Source: Eikenella corrodens
GTDB taxonomy: Bacteria; Pseudomonadota; Gammaproteobacteria; Burkholderiales; Neisseriaceae
NCBI RefSeq assembly: GCF_003990355.1
Contig: NZ_CP034670.1
Location: 2,170,001-2,234,000 of the forward strand
Length of the DNA: 64,000 bases
Direction: 5' to 3'
A model generated the notes under the pieces. The model saw nothing but the letters and a program-made list of their open reading frames with translations. It did not search any database and was not told where the DNA came from. Position numbers and translations under genes: made by a program. The stretch's first letter is position 1, and every line of letters begins with the position of its first letter. Shown here one piece after another: positions 17,013-24,834 of the stretch.

Positions 17013-18128
17013 TCAGCCCTGCCAATCCGACACCCAGGCGCAATGGCTGCCGCCGAAGCCGAGGAAGTAGTTCAGGTAGCCGCCGTTTGGCAGCGGCTGG
17101 CCGTGCAGGGTGGGCAAGGGAAAATCCGAAGCGGCAACAGGCAGTGGCGGCAGGTGGCCTTGTTGCAGGGCGGCGTGATGCAGGGCGGTTTCCAAAGCGG
17201 CGGTGGCGCCGAGGGTGTGGCCGGTGTAGGGTTTGAACAGCATGGCCGGAGTATGCGGCCAGATTTGGCGGCGCACCTGCATTTCCACTTCGTCGCTCAA
17301 ACCGCCGCTGCCGTGGATTTTCACGCCGCGTAAATCCTGTGCGGCCATTCCGGCGCGGCGCAGGCATTCTGCGAGCAAATGCTGCAGCGGTTCAGCGGAA
17401 GAGGCGGTGAGGTTGAGGTGATCGGTTTGCGCGGTGAAGCCGTGCAGACGACAAGCGTAATCGCGATGCGGCCGGGCAGAGAGTGCCAGCGCAGCCATGC
17501 CTTCACCCAACACCAGCCCGCCGGCATCAAGAAACGGCAGCCTGCCCGGCTCGGTATCGAGCAGATTCATGGCATGGAAATGCTCAAAGGTGAGCCGGTT
17601 GAAGCTCTCAAAGCCGACCACGATAGCGCATTCGGCCAAGCCGTTTTCGATGCTGCGGGCGGCGGCGAGCAGGGCTTGGGCGGCGGCGGTGCAGGAGGTG
17701 GCGAAGCTAAATACGTTGGGGCTGCGGAAATGGGTTTTCAGGTAGCCTGCGATTTCACACAGGGTGTAGTGTTCTTCTTCTGGGCTGGCAGCCGGCGCGG
17801 CTTCGCGGTCGGACATCACATAGGAGGTGGAGCCGATGAACACGGGAATACCGGCCAGGTTGTCTGCCTCCCAGCCGGCTGCCGCAGCGGCTTGGCGGAT
17901 TTGAGCCTCAATCCAGCCGCACAGCTGCGCCAGCGTGGCCGGCGCGGCGGGGAAGGCGGCAAAATACGGCAGCTCGCGCGGCTGCCCCAGGCCGTGGGCG
18001 GTGCGGAGGGCGGGCGGCAGAAAGGGAGCTTCAGGTAGCCCGAACGGGCGGCTGCCCTGCCCTTGTGCGCACCAATAGCTGCTGCCGCACAAATAGGCGG
18101 CTCGGGATGGGGTATTTACAGTGTTCAT
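17013..18128 (-). CDS. Beta-ketoacyl-ACP synthase
   Basis: A thiolase-fold condensing enzyme of 371 residues. The nucleophile Cys146 lies in FSFATSCTAAAQALLAA, the first His (272) in KIHGSGGLSDE where most family members have HGTGT, Lys299 in LFKPYTGHTLGA, and the second His (304) in the same stretch. The glycine-rich end is FLGFGGSHCAW. The Cys-His-His triad is complete, so it should be active. It lies between an unknown gene and a chain-length-factor-like gene, with ACP and ABC transporter genes upstream. Its start follows the previous stop by 3 bp, and a DUS spans that junction. It encodes GYLK from an internal DUS. Confidence 0.85.
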   Translation of the reverse strand: MNTVNTPSRAAYLCGSSYWCAQGQGSRPFGLPEAPFLPPALRTAHGLGQPRELPYFAAFPAAPATLAQLCGWIEAQIRQAAAAAGWEADNLAGIPVFIGSTSYVMSDREAAPAASPEEEHYTLCEIAGYLKTHFRSPNVFSFATSCTAAAQALLAAARSIENGLAECAIVVGFESFNRLTFEHFHAMNLLDTEPGRLPFLDAGGLVLGEGMAALALSARPHRDYACRLHGFTAQTDHLNLTASSAEPLQHLLAECLRRAGMAAQDLRGVKIHGSGGLSDEVEMQVRRQIWPHTPAMLFKPYTGHTLGATAALETALHHAALQQGHLPPLPVAASDFPLPTLHGQPLPNGGYLNYFLGFGGSHCAWVSDWQG

Positions 18129-18131
18129 TTT

Positions 18132-18608
18132 TCAGGTAGCCTCAAGCGGTCTGCCCGGCGTTTCCAGCAATTCCCATTCATACTCCGCCTCATGGATGGC
18201 CAGCGCATGGCCGTTTTCGAGATACAGCGCGAAATCGTCATGTTGTTCAAACCAATGATCCAAAGCGGCCTGCAAGGCGGGCAGGGAGATGAGCGCCCAG
18301 AAGCCGAAGCCGTTTTCTTCCAGACTTATCCACGCCTTATCGGCAAGCAAGGCGCGTATCCGGCGCAGCATTTCGGCACGGGCGGCTTGATGCTGGGCTT
18401 GGTAGAGCGAGTGGCCGATGATGCCGTTTTGATGAAACGGGAAGGTGGCGGCGGCCGGATTAGTCAGCCGATAGATGCCGCTGTCGATAAATCGGCAGGC
18501 AATCTCGCCATCTGTGGATTGGATGTCGGCAATGTTTAAAAAGGCATAGCGCTGCCGCAGGCGGACTTGGGCGTTGCGTTGTTGGAGGTGGGCGATTTTC
18601 GGATTCAT
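18132..18608 (-). CDS. Uncharacterised protein of the ketosynthase cluster
   Basis: A 158-residue protein I do not recognise. It is mostly alpha/beta in character, with an acidic C-terminal part (QHDDFALYLENGHALAIHEAEYEWELLE), no signal peptide and no membrane segment. The stop TGA and last two codons (GCT ACC TGA) are supplied by a DUS, and the GAGG at the same DUS is the only ribosome-site-like sequence before the downstream ketosynthase. It lies between the ACP and ketosynthase genes, so a role in handling the acyl product is possible but unproven. Confidence 0.6.
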   Translation of the reverse strand: MNPKIAHLQQRNAQVRLRQRYAFLNIADIQSTDGEIACRFIDSGIYRLTNPAAATFPFHQNGIIGHSLYQAQHQAARAEMLRRIRALLADKAWISLEENGFGFWALISLPALQAALDHWFEQHDDFALYLENGHALAIHEAEYEWELLETPGRPLEAT

Positions 18609-18632
18609 GCGGTGTGCTTAGCGATACGACAA

Positions 18633-18673
18633 AGGCTACCTGAAAACAGGCAGAACGATTTTTCAGGTAGCCT
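18633..18673. terminator. Inverted DUS pair after the ACP gene
   Basis: A 12-13-bp stem built from two facing DUS copies directly after the ACP stop. It may attenuate transcription between the transporter/ACP part and the ketosynthase part. Confidence 0.55.
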
Positions 18674-18961
18674 TTATGCGCCGTGCTGTTCGCGGATAAA
18701 GGCGGCCAAATCGCGCACGTTCATCATGTGTTTGCGCACCATGCGGTCGCCGTTGAGGCGCACGCCGTAACGGGCTTGCAGGGCGACGGTGATTTGCAGC
18801 GCGTCGAGCGAATCGAGGCCGACCGGGCTTTCCGGGCCGAACAGCGGGGAGTCGTCGGCAAAGGCGGCCATGTCCACATCGTCTTGTTTTTCTGTTTCGC
18901 GCACAATCAGGCTTTTCAAGGCCTGCTCCAGCGCGGGGGAGCTTAAATCGGGCGTGTTCAC
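18674..18961 (-). CDS. Acyl carrier protein
   Basis: A 95-residue acyl carrier protein with the phosphopantetheine attachment Ser in VGLDSLDALQI (about residue 50). It is longer at the N-terminus than fatty-acid AcpP and resembles ACPs of specialised pathways. It starts with GTG one base after the permease stop, so the two are probably translationally coupled. Its association with a ketosynthase and an ABC exporter suggests it carries the growing chain of an acyl product. Confidence 0.85.
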   Translation of the reverse strand: MNTPDLSSPALEQALKSLIVRETEKQDDVDMAAFADDSPLFGPESPVGLDSLDALQITVALQARYGVRLNGDRMVRKHMMNVRDLAAFIREQHGA

Positions 18962-18962
18962 T

Positions 18963-20210
18963 TTAAAATCTCGCTTGGGTTTTGAGTTGGCGGCGGTAGA
19001 GCGCGGCGGCGGCGGCGAGGGCGGCGAGGCCGAAACCGGCCAGGCGCAGCAGCTGCGGGGCGATTTGCACCAGGGTGTAATGGTTTAACAGCAGTTTTTG
19101 GAAGGCGGACAAGCCCCAGCCCATCGGTGAGAGCTGGGAAATTTGCTGCATCAGCGCGGGCATGATGTGCACGGGCACCATCACGCCGCCCAGTGCGGCC
19201 ATGATGATGATGCCCCCGCCACCCAGCACCACGGCGTGTTCGGTGGTTTTGGCCAGCACGCTCACCAAAAGCCCGTAGCCCAGCGCGGCCAGGCTCACAG
19301 CGCAGGATACGGCGGCATAACCTGCCCAGCCGCCGGCCAGCGCAAAGGCGGGCATGCCGAGCAGGGGCAGTACCCATGCGCCCAGCGCAATCATGCCGGC
19401 AAACTGCAACTGGTTGATTAAGAAGTAGGGAATCAGCTTGGCGGCCAAGAGCTTCCAAGCGGGGGCACGCGCCATGTTCAGGCGGGTGAGCGTATTGGTC
19501 TGCCGCTCCATCGCCATCACGTTGGATAGCGGTATCATGATGAAAAACATGCCGAAAATCAGCCAGGCGGGCACGCTGTGCTGCACGGAATTGGGCTGCT
19601 CCACCGCCTCGCCCTGCCGGTTCAGATACGTTTCCTGCCACATTTCGCGCCCGAGATAAGTTTCGATTTGGCCGAACTTACCGTCCAATTCTTTGTTCAC
19701 TTGGTCTTGAATGCGGCGTACGGCAGGGTTTTTGTTGTTGTCCAACACGATTTCGTTGCCATCAAAGTATTGCGCCAGGCGCGCCCGGGTGTAATGCTGG
19801 CGCATCAGGCCTTTGATGCCGAGCAGCCAGCCGCGGTCGGCATCGGGCTGGAGCCACAGGCGCAGGGGCTGTTCTTTTTCCAGCGGGGTGGTTTCATCGT
19901 TTGGATTGAGCAGCAGCAAATCGGCCTCGCCGCGCTGTAAGGCTACCTGAAAATCGGCCAGGCGGCTTTCATCGGCCAGCTGCACTTTCAGCTTCTCGTT
20001 TTGCAGGGCTTGCAGAAACTGTTGGTTAAGCGGGCTGCCGGGTTTGCCGAGCAGCACGATTTGCGCGTCGGGATTGAGGTTTTCCCGGCTGCTGCTCAAG
20101 GCGGCCGACATAATCAGCATAAACAGAATCGGCATCACAAACAGCACGGCCACGCCGTGCAGGTCGCGGCTGAGCAGCTTGAGTTCTTTGGTGATGGCGG
20201 CGGCTAGCAT
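18963..20210 (-). CDS. ABC-2 type transporter permease
   Basis: A 415-residue inner-membrane protein. One N-terminal membrane segment (GVAVLFVMPILFMLIMSAAL, about residues 18-37) is followed by a large extracytoplasmic region to about residue 210 and then a bundle of five or so segments, the layout of ABC-2 permeases of the YhhJ/Ybh type. It pairs with the ATPase gene upstream, and with the ACP and ketosynthase genes downstream, suggesting export of a lipid-like or polyketide product. A DUS encodes FQVA in the periplasmic part. Confidence 0.85.
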   Translation of the reverse strand: MLAAAITKELKLLSRDLHGVAVLFVMPILFMLIMSAALSSSRENLNPDAQIVLLGKPGSPLNQQFLQALQNEKLKVQLADESRLADFQVALQRGEADLLLLNPNDETTPLEKEQPLRLWLQPDADRGWLLGIKGLMRQHYTRARLAQYFDGNEIVLDNNKNPAVRRIQDQVNKELDGKFGQIETYLGREMWQETYLNRQGEAVEQPNSVQHSVPAWLIFGMFFIMIPLSNVMAMERQTNTLTRLNMARAPAWKLLAAKLIPYFLINQLQFAGMIALGAWVLPLLGMPAFALAGGWAGYAAVSCAVSLAALGYGLLVSVLAKTTEHAVVLGGGGIIIMAALGGVMVPVHIMPALMQQISQLSPMGWGLSAFQKLLLNHYTLVQIAPQLLRLAGFGLAALAAAAALYRRQLKTQARF

Positions 20211-20306
20211 GAGGCCGGCCTCGCGGGGAAGGATGGTTGCATATGGTTAATTATATGATGTTTTCTGTTTTCAGGTAGCCCTTGCTTGCAGGCTGCTGTT
20301 TTCTTT

Positions 20307-21200
20307 TCAGGTAGCCTGTTTAGCCAAGAAGTCCAAATAAAAGCTTTCCAGTGAGGCAAAGCCGAAACGGCAGGCTTCGGCGGCGTAGCCTTTATCTTGC
20401 AGCACGGCCAGCAGTTCGGCGGGCGCATCGGTATCGAAATGCAGCGTGCCGTCGGCAGCGCGGCGGCCTTGCAGCCCGGCCAACTCGGCATCGGGCAGCG
20501 GCGGCACGGCGCGCAGAGCCAAACCGGATTGCCCGCCTTGGCGCAACACCTCATGCAGGCCGCCGTGATACACCAGCCGCCCGCCGTACAGCAGCGCAAT
20601 ATCGCGGCACAACAGTTCGATTTCCTGCAAATAATGCGAGGTGTACACCACCGTGATGCCCTGCTGCGTGAGCGCGGCCACGCTGTCCAAAATAAAGCGG
20701 CGCGATTCGGGGTCGATGCCCACGGTGATTTCGTCCAAAAAAATCAGCTTGGGGCGGTTGATGAGGCCGATGGCGAAGTTTAAGCGCCGCTTCAGGCCGC
20801 CGGAGAGGTGTTTGGCCAGCTTGGCGCGGTGTTCGGCCAGGCCGGTCTGCTCCAGCAGAGTTTTCAGGTAGCCTTCGTCGCGCACGGCATACAGCGCGGC
20901 GAAAAAGCGCATATTGTCCCACACCGAAAGCAGGGGATAAAAGGCAAAATCCTGCGGCACCAATGAAATACGCTGCCGCTCTTTGGCCGGCAGCCTGCCC
21001 AGCGGCACGCCGTCAAACAAAATCTGCCCGCCCTGCACCGGCAACAGCCCGGCCAAAAGCGACATCAGCGTGGTTTTGCCCGCGCCGTTGGGGCCGAGCA
21101 GGCCCAGCGCCGCCCCTTCGGCCACCAGCAGGCTCACGCCGTTGAGCGCATTTTCCCGCGCCTGCGGGTAGCGATAGGTAATTTCCTGTATTTCAATCAT
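20307..21200 (-). CDS. ABC transporter ATP-binding protein
   Basis: A 297-residue ATPase. Walker A is LGLLGPNGAGKTTLMSLLAG (near residue 35), the Q-loop is LVPQDFAFYP, the signature is HLSGGLKRRLNFAIGLINRP, and Walker B is KLIFLDEITVGIDPESR, with the H-loop in YTSHYLQE. Its C-terminal extension of about 80 residues is typical of drug or lipid exporters. Downstream DUS copies lie in the spacer to the permease gene. The stop codon TGA is within a DUS, giving the C-terminus KQAT. Confidence 0.92.
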   Translation of the reverse strand: MIEIQEITYRYPQARENALNGVSLLVAEGAALGLLGPNGAGKTTLMSLLAGLLPVQGGQILFDGVPLGRLPAKERQRISLVPQDFAFYPLLSVWDNMRFFAALYAVRDEGYLKTLLEQTGLAEHRAKLAKHLSGGLKRRLNFAIGLINRPKLIFLDEITVGIDPESRRFILDSVAALTQQGITVVYTSHYLQEIELLCRDIALLYGGRLVYHGGLHEVLRQGGQSGLALRAVPPLPDAELAGLQGRRAADGTLHFDTDAPAELLAVLQDKGYAAEACRFGFASLESFYLDFLAKQAT

Positions 21201-21358
21201 AAATATTTAAGTTTTAAGCAAAAGCAACGGCAGCCGGCCATTTTGCCGGGCCACCTGAAAAATAATATTGGAATAATCGCCCGAATCCGCTTGAAACTGC
21301 CGCCCAAAGTTCCTACAATCAAATCTCCTTCTCAACCCAACTTTAAAAGGATACTGAT

Positions 21359-22405
21359 ATGAGTACAATGAAAGCTGCAAGATGGTACGGTCGCCGCGAC
21401 ATCCGCGTGGAAGACGTAGCCGTTCCCGAAATCACACGCCCCTCCCAAGTGAAAATCGCTGTGAAATACACAGGCATCTGCGGCAGCGACCTGCACGAAT
21501 ACCTCGGCGGCCCTATCTTTATCCCGGTAGAGAAAGAGCACCCCTATTCCGGCCGCAAAGCCCCGCTCACGCTCGGCCACGAATTTGCCGGCGAAATCGT
21601 GGAAGTGGGCGCTGACGTAACCAACGTAAAAGTGGGCGACCGCGTAACCGTTGAGCCGATTTTGGCCAAAGACGGCCTCAAAGGCAAATACAACCTCGAC
21701 AAAAACCTCGGCTTCGTCGGCCTGGCTGCCGACGGCGGCTTCACCAGCTACTGCGTGGTAGACGGCGAATTGTGCCACAAACTGCCCGACAGCATCGACT
21801 ACGAACAAGGCGCGCTCACCGAGCCCGCCGCCGTGGCTCTGTATGCCGTGCGCCAGAGCAAACTGAAAGCCGGCGACACCGCTGCTGTATTCGGCTGCGG
21901 CCCCATCGGCCTGCTCACCATCGAAGCCCTGCGCGCTGCCGGCGCCACCACCATCTACGCCGTCGAGCTTTCTCCCGAACGCCAAGCCAAAGCCCGCGAG
22001 CTGGGCGCCGTGGTCATCGATCCCTCCAAAGTAAACGTGGTGGAACACATCAAAGCCGAAACCAATGGCGGCGTGAACGTATCGTTTGAAGTAACCGGTG
22101 TCGCCCCCGTGCTGAAACAGGCCATCGAAGCCGTGGAAAACGACGGCGAATGCGTGATCGTGAGCATTTGGGAAAACGAAGCCTCCATCCACCCGAACGA
22201 AATCGTGATCAAGGAAAAAACCGTGAAAGGCATCATCGCCTACCGCGACATTTTCCCCGCCGTGCTGCAACTGATGGAACAAGGTTACTTCCCGAAAGAC
22301 AAGCTGGTTACCAAACGCATCAAGCTGCAAGACATCGTGAGCGAAGGCTTTGAAGCCCTGGTGAAAGAGAAGAGCCAAGTGAAGATTTTGGTGTCTCCGA
22401 ACTAA
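21359..22405 (+). CDS. Zinc-dependent (R,R)-butanediol dehydrogenase-like enzyme
   Basis: A 348-residue medium-chain dehydrogenase interconverting acetoin and 2,3-butanediol or a similar alcohol/ketone. The catalytic zinc ligands are visible in YTGICGSDLHEYLGG and LTLGHEFAGEIVEVG. The dinucleotide fold holds AVFGCGPIGLLTIEALRAAGA and ends the motif at VELSPERQ. The loop of structural-zinc cysteines is absent, as in the butanediol/sorbitol branch. AAGGA lies 7 bp before the ATG at 21359. It is a single-gene unit closed by a strong terminator. The exact substrate is an inference from sequence similarity. Confidence 0.85.
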   Translation: MSTMKAARWYGRRDIRVEDVAVPEITRPSQVKIAVKYTGICGSDLHEYLGGPIFIPVEKEHPYSGRKAPLTLGHEFAGEIVEVGADVTNVKVGDRVTVEPILAKDGLKGKYNLDKNLGFVGLAADGGFTSYCVVDGELCHKLPDSIDYEQGALTEPAAVALYAVRQSKLKAGDTAAVFGCGPIGLLTIEALRAAGATTIYAVELSPERQAKARELGAVVIDPSKVNVVEHIKAETNGGVNVSFEVTGVAPVLKQAIEAVENDGECVIVSIWENEASIHPNEIVIKEKTVKGIIAYRDIFPAVLQLMEQGYFPKDKLVTKRIKLQDIVSEGFEALVKEKSQVKILVSPN

Positions 22406-22429
22406 GCGCACGGTTGGCTTAAACCAAAC

Positions 22430-22462
22430 AACCGCCCGCAGGAAAACTTGCGGGCGGTTTTA
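22430..22462 (+). terminator. Intrinsic terminator of the butanediol dehydrogenase gene
   Basis: AACCGCCCGCA and TGCGGGCGGTT form an 11-bp G+C-rich stem with an 8-nt loop followed by a T-run. An inverted DUS pair (22469-22501) follows directly. Confidence 0.9.
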
Positions 22463-22656
22463 TGTGGGAGGCTACCTGAAAAAACGGTCTTCAGGTAGCC
22501 TTTCGCGTTACAGGCATGCAGGGGGCGCATACGGCTTAAGATTATTTGATAAACAACCGCGTGCGTAAGCTTGCTCACGCACCCTACCTATGCCCTACTA
22601 TAGTGAATTAAATTGTGGAATGTTGGGTTGACCAATCCAAGCTATACCCTACTTTA

Positions 22657-23094
22657 CTACGCTTGCTTCGCCGCTGGATGGTTTTTATAAAACTTCCAAG
22701 CATCATCGTGCCCTTTAAAAGCACGAGCTTTGCCTGATTTATAAGCTTTATCAAACATTTCAAATGCCAGGTCAAATTTATTCATCTTCAAATAAATTTC
22801 ACCAATAACAATATAATCATCATCATAATTCCTGTTTGGAAATCTAATTAAATTAACGGCCCATTTTATAGCTTCTCCGTATTGTTCTTTTTCAACAAAG
22901 ATAGAGGTTATTTGATAACAAAAACATCAACCTAAGTCATAAATATCATTTTGATAAGGTGGTTGTATAAAACCATTGAACCAAGCATCCTGATATATTT
23001 CTAGCGCTTTATCAATATCGCCTTCTTCATATAGCATCCCCGCTTTATCCAAACAATCATTAATGAAGTCTATATTATTCAATTTATTTGTCAT
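22657..23094 (-). pseudogene. TPR protein gene interrupted by one in-frame TGA
   Basis: An AT-rich 146-codon frame reading MTNKLNNIDFINDCLDKAG through to HPAAKQA, broken only at codon 56 (TGA, 22927-22929 on the minus strand). The sequence context DLG*CFCYQ suggests TGG (Trp) became TGA. Tetratricopeptide-like helices are visible (MLYEEGDIDKALEIYQDAW and MNKFDLAFEMFDKAYKSGKARAF). Proteins of this kind often occur beside toxins as immunity proteins; no toxin is seen here. The base composition differs sharply from the neighbours, suggesting acquisition. The gene is flanked by a single Correia-like end (22599) and by short repeats containing ATGTTGGGTT. Confidence 0.75.
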
Positions 23095-23265
23095 AACTTA
23101 ATAATCCATATCATTAGAATTAAGCAAGCGTAGATTGGGTTAGCCGCAGGCCGCGGAGGGTGTGTGCGGAACACACGCATGCGGCTTTGGAATATAGTAG
23201 AATGTTGGGTTTCACCGCCCCAACTGCACACCATCCATAATGTTTACAAGCTTTCAGGTAGCCCA

Positions 23266-24558
23266 TCATGCCCGCATGGATTCAAACAATCGGAAATAAT
23301 CGGGAAAGGTTTTGTTCACGCATTGCGGGTCGTTGATATACACGGGTACGCCGAGCAGGGAAACCAGCGAGAAGCACATGGCCATGCGGTGGTCGTCGTA
23401 GGTGTCGATGTGGGCGTTGGCAGCCAGGCGGGGCGGCGGGGTGATGTGGATGGCTTCGGCTTCCTCTTCCACCCGCGCGCCGAGTTTGCGCAGTTCGGCG
23501 GCCATGGCGGCGATGCGATCGGTTTCTTTCACGCGCCACGAGCCGATGTTGCGCAGGCTGCAACGCGCACCGGCGGCAAGCGCCACCACGGCCAGGGTCA
23601 TTGCCGCATCGGGGATGTGGTTGGCATCCAAATCGAAGGGGCGGATGCGCTGGCCGGGGCGGCGGGCTACCTGAATATAATGTTCGCCCCACTCCACGGC
23701 GGCGCCGATTTTTTCCAGCTCGGCGGCAAACGCGGTGTCGCCCTGGATGCTGTGCCGCCCGATGCCGTTCACGCGCACGGGGGCGGCGGCAAGCAGGCCG
23801 GCGGCGAGGAAATAGGACGCGCCGGAGGCATCGCCTTCCACATGGAGGGTGGCCGGGGCATGGTAGCGGGCGCTTTCAGGTAGCCTGAACAGGCGGTGGC
23901 TGTCGTGGGCTACCTGAACGCCGAATTGCGCCATCAGTTTGAGCGTGATGTCGATATAGGGTTTGGAAATCAGCTCGCCCTGCACTTCGATTTCGTGCGC
24001 CTGGCCAGTGAGCGGCAAGGCCATCAGGAGGGCGGTGAGGAATTGGCTGGACACGTTGCCGCGCACGGTAATGCGGCTCTGGCCGCCGGCCTGCCGTTCG
24101 TTGATGTGCAGCGGCGGATAGCCTTTCCGGCCTTCGTAGCGGATAGTTGCCCCGGCTTGGCGCAGGGCATCGACCAAATCGCCGATGGGGCGCTCGTGCA
24201 TCCGCGCCACGCCGTGCAGGCGGTAATCGCCGCCGAGCAGGGCCAGGGCGGCGGTAAGCGGTCGGAAGGCGGTACCGGCGTTGCCGAGGAACAAATCGGC
24301 CTGCCGCTGCGGGAAACGGCCGCCGCAGCCGTGCACGGTGTAGCTGCCGCCGCTATGATGCTCGATGCGGACGCCGAGGCTTTGCAGCGCGGCAAGCATG
24401 TGGCGGGTGTCGTCGGCGTCGAGCAGGTTTTCAATGCGGCAGGCATTGTCGGACAGGGCGGCCAACAGCAGGCTGCGGTTGCTGATGCTTTTGGAGCCGG
24501 GCAGCGTGATAGCGGCGGGGCGCAGGCGGGCGGCGGGCAGATAGAGGGAATCGGTCAT
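23266..24558 (-). CDS. aroA: 3-phosphoshikimate 1-carboxyvinyltransferase (EPSP synthase)
   Basis: AroA joins phosphoenolpyruvate to shikimate-3-phosphate in the chorismate pathway. The 430-residue protein has LPGSKSISNRSLLLAAL at residues 19-35, the PEP-site loop LFLGNAGTAFRPL near residue 90, RMHERPIGDLVDAL, and the C-terminal RVKETDRIAAMAAELRKLGA and DDHRMAMCFS. The AGTAFRP loop is class I type, glyphosate-sensitive in known enzymes. Internal DUS and DUS-like copies encode RLPE and IQVA. Confidence 0.96.
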   Translation of the reverse strand: MTDSLYLPAARLRPAAITLPGSKSISNRSLLLAALSDNACRIENLLDADDTRHMLAALQSLGVRIEHHSGGSYTVHGCGGRFPQRQADLFLGNAGTAFRPLTAALALLGGDYRLHGVARMHERPIGDLVDALRQAGATIRYEGRKGYPPLHINERQAGGQSRITVRGNVSSQFLTALLMALPLTGQAHEIEVQGELISKPYIDITLKLMAQFGVQVAHDSHRLFRLPESARYHAPATLHVEGDASGASYFLAAGLLAAAPVRVNGIGRHSIQGDTAFAAELEKIGAAVEWGEHYIQVARRPGQRIRPFDLDANHIPDAAMTLAVVALAAGARCSLRNIGSWRVKETDRIAAMAAELRKLGARVEEEAEAIHITPPPRLAANAHIDTYDDHRMAMCFSLVSLLGVPVYINDPQCVNKTFPDYFRLFESMRA

Positions 24559-24613
24559 GATGGGATGGGCTTGGAATAGGGTGGGAAACTGGCTGCCAAC
24601 AGGCAGCGGGTTT

Positions 24614-24718
24614 TATAGTGAATTAAATTTAAACCAGTACAGCGTTGTCTCGCCTTGCCGTAACGTGTGTACTGTCTGCGGCTCGCCGCCTTGTCCTGAT
24701 TTTTGTTAATCCACTATA
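24614..24718. repeat. Correia-type repeat element (CREE-like), 105 bp
   Basis: The ends TATAGTGAATTAA and TTAATCCACTATA are near-perfect terminal inverted repeats. The inside carries the CGCCTTGCC and GTACTGTCTGCGGCTCG blocks known from short Neisseria Correia elements. It lies in the aroA-recN spacer. Confidence 0.85.
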
Positions 24719-24834
24719 CAGTGGGATGGCTGCTTTCAGGTAGCCTTTCGTGTTTGCGGGCTACCTGAAATTTTGGCGGGTTGATTTTTCAGGTAGCCTC
24801 TTTCTTGGCCTACAGGCTACCTGAAACAACCGCC

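Noticed and set aside
23164..23883. 239-codon plus-strand frame opposite aroA
   Set aside because: It is the antisense of the conserved aroA gene, with no start signal.
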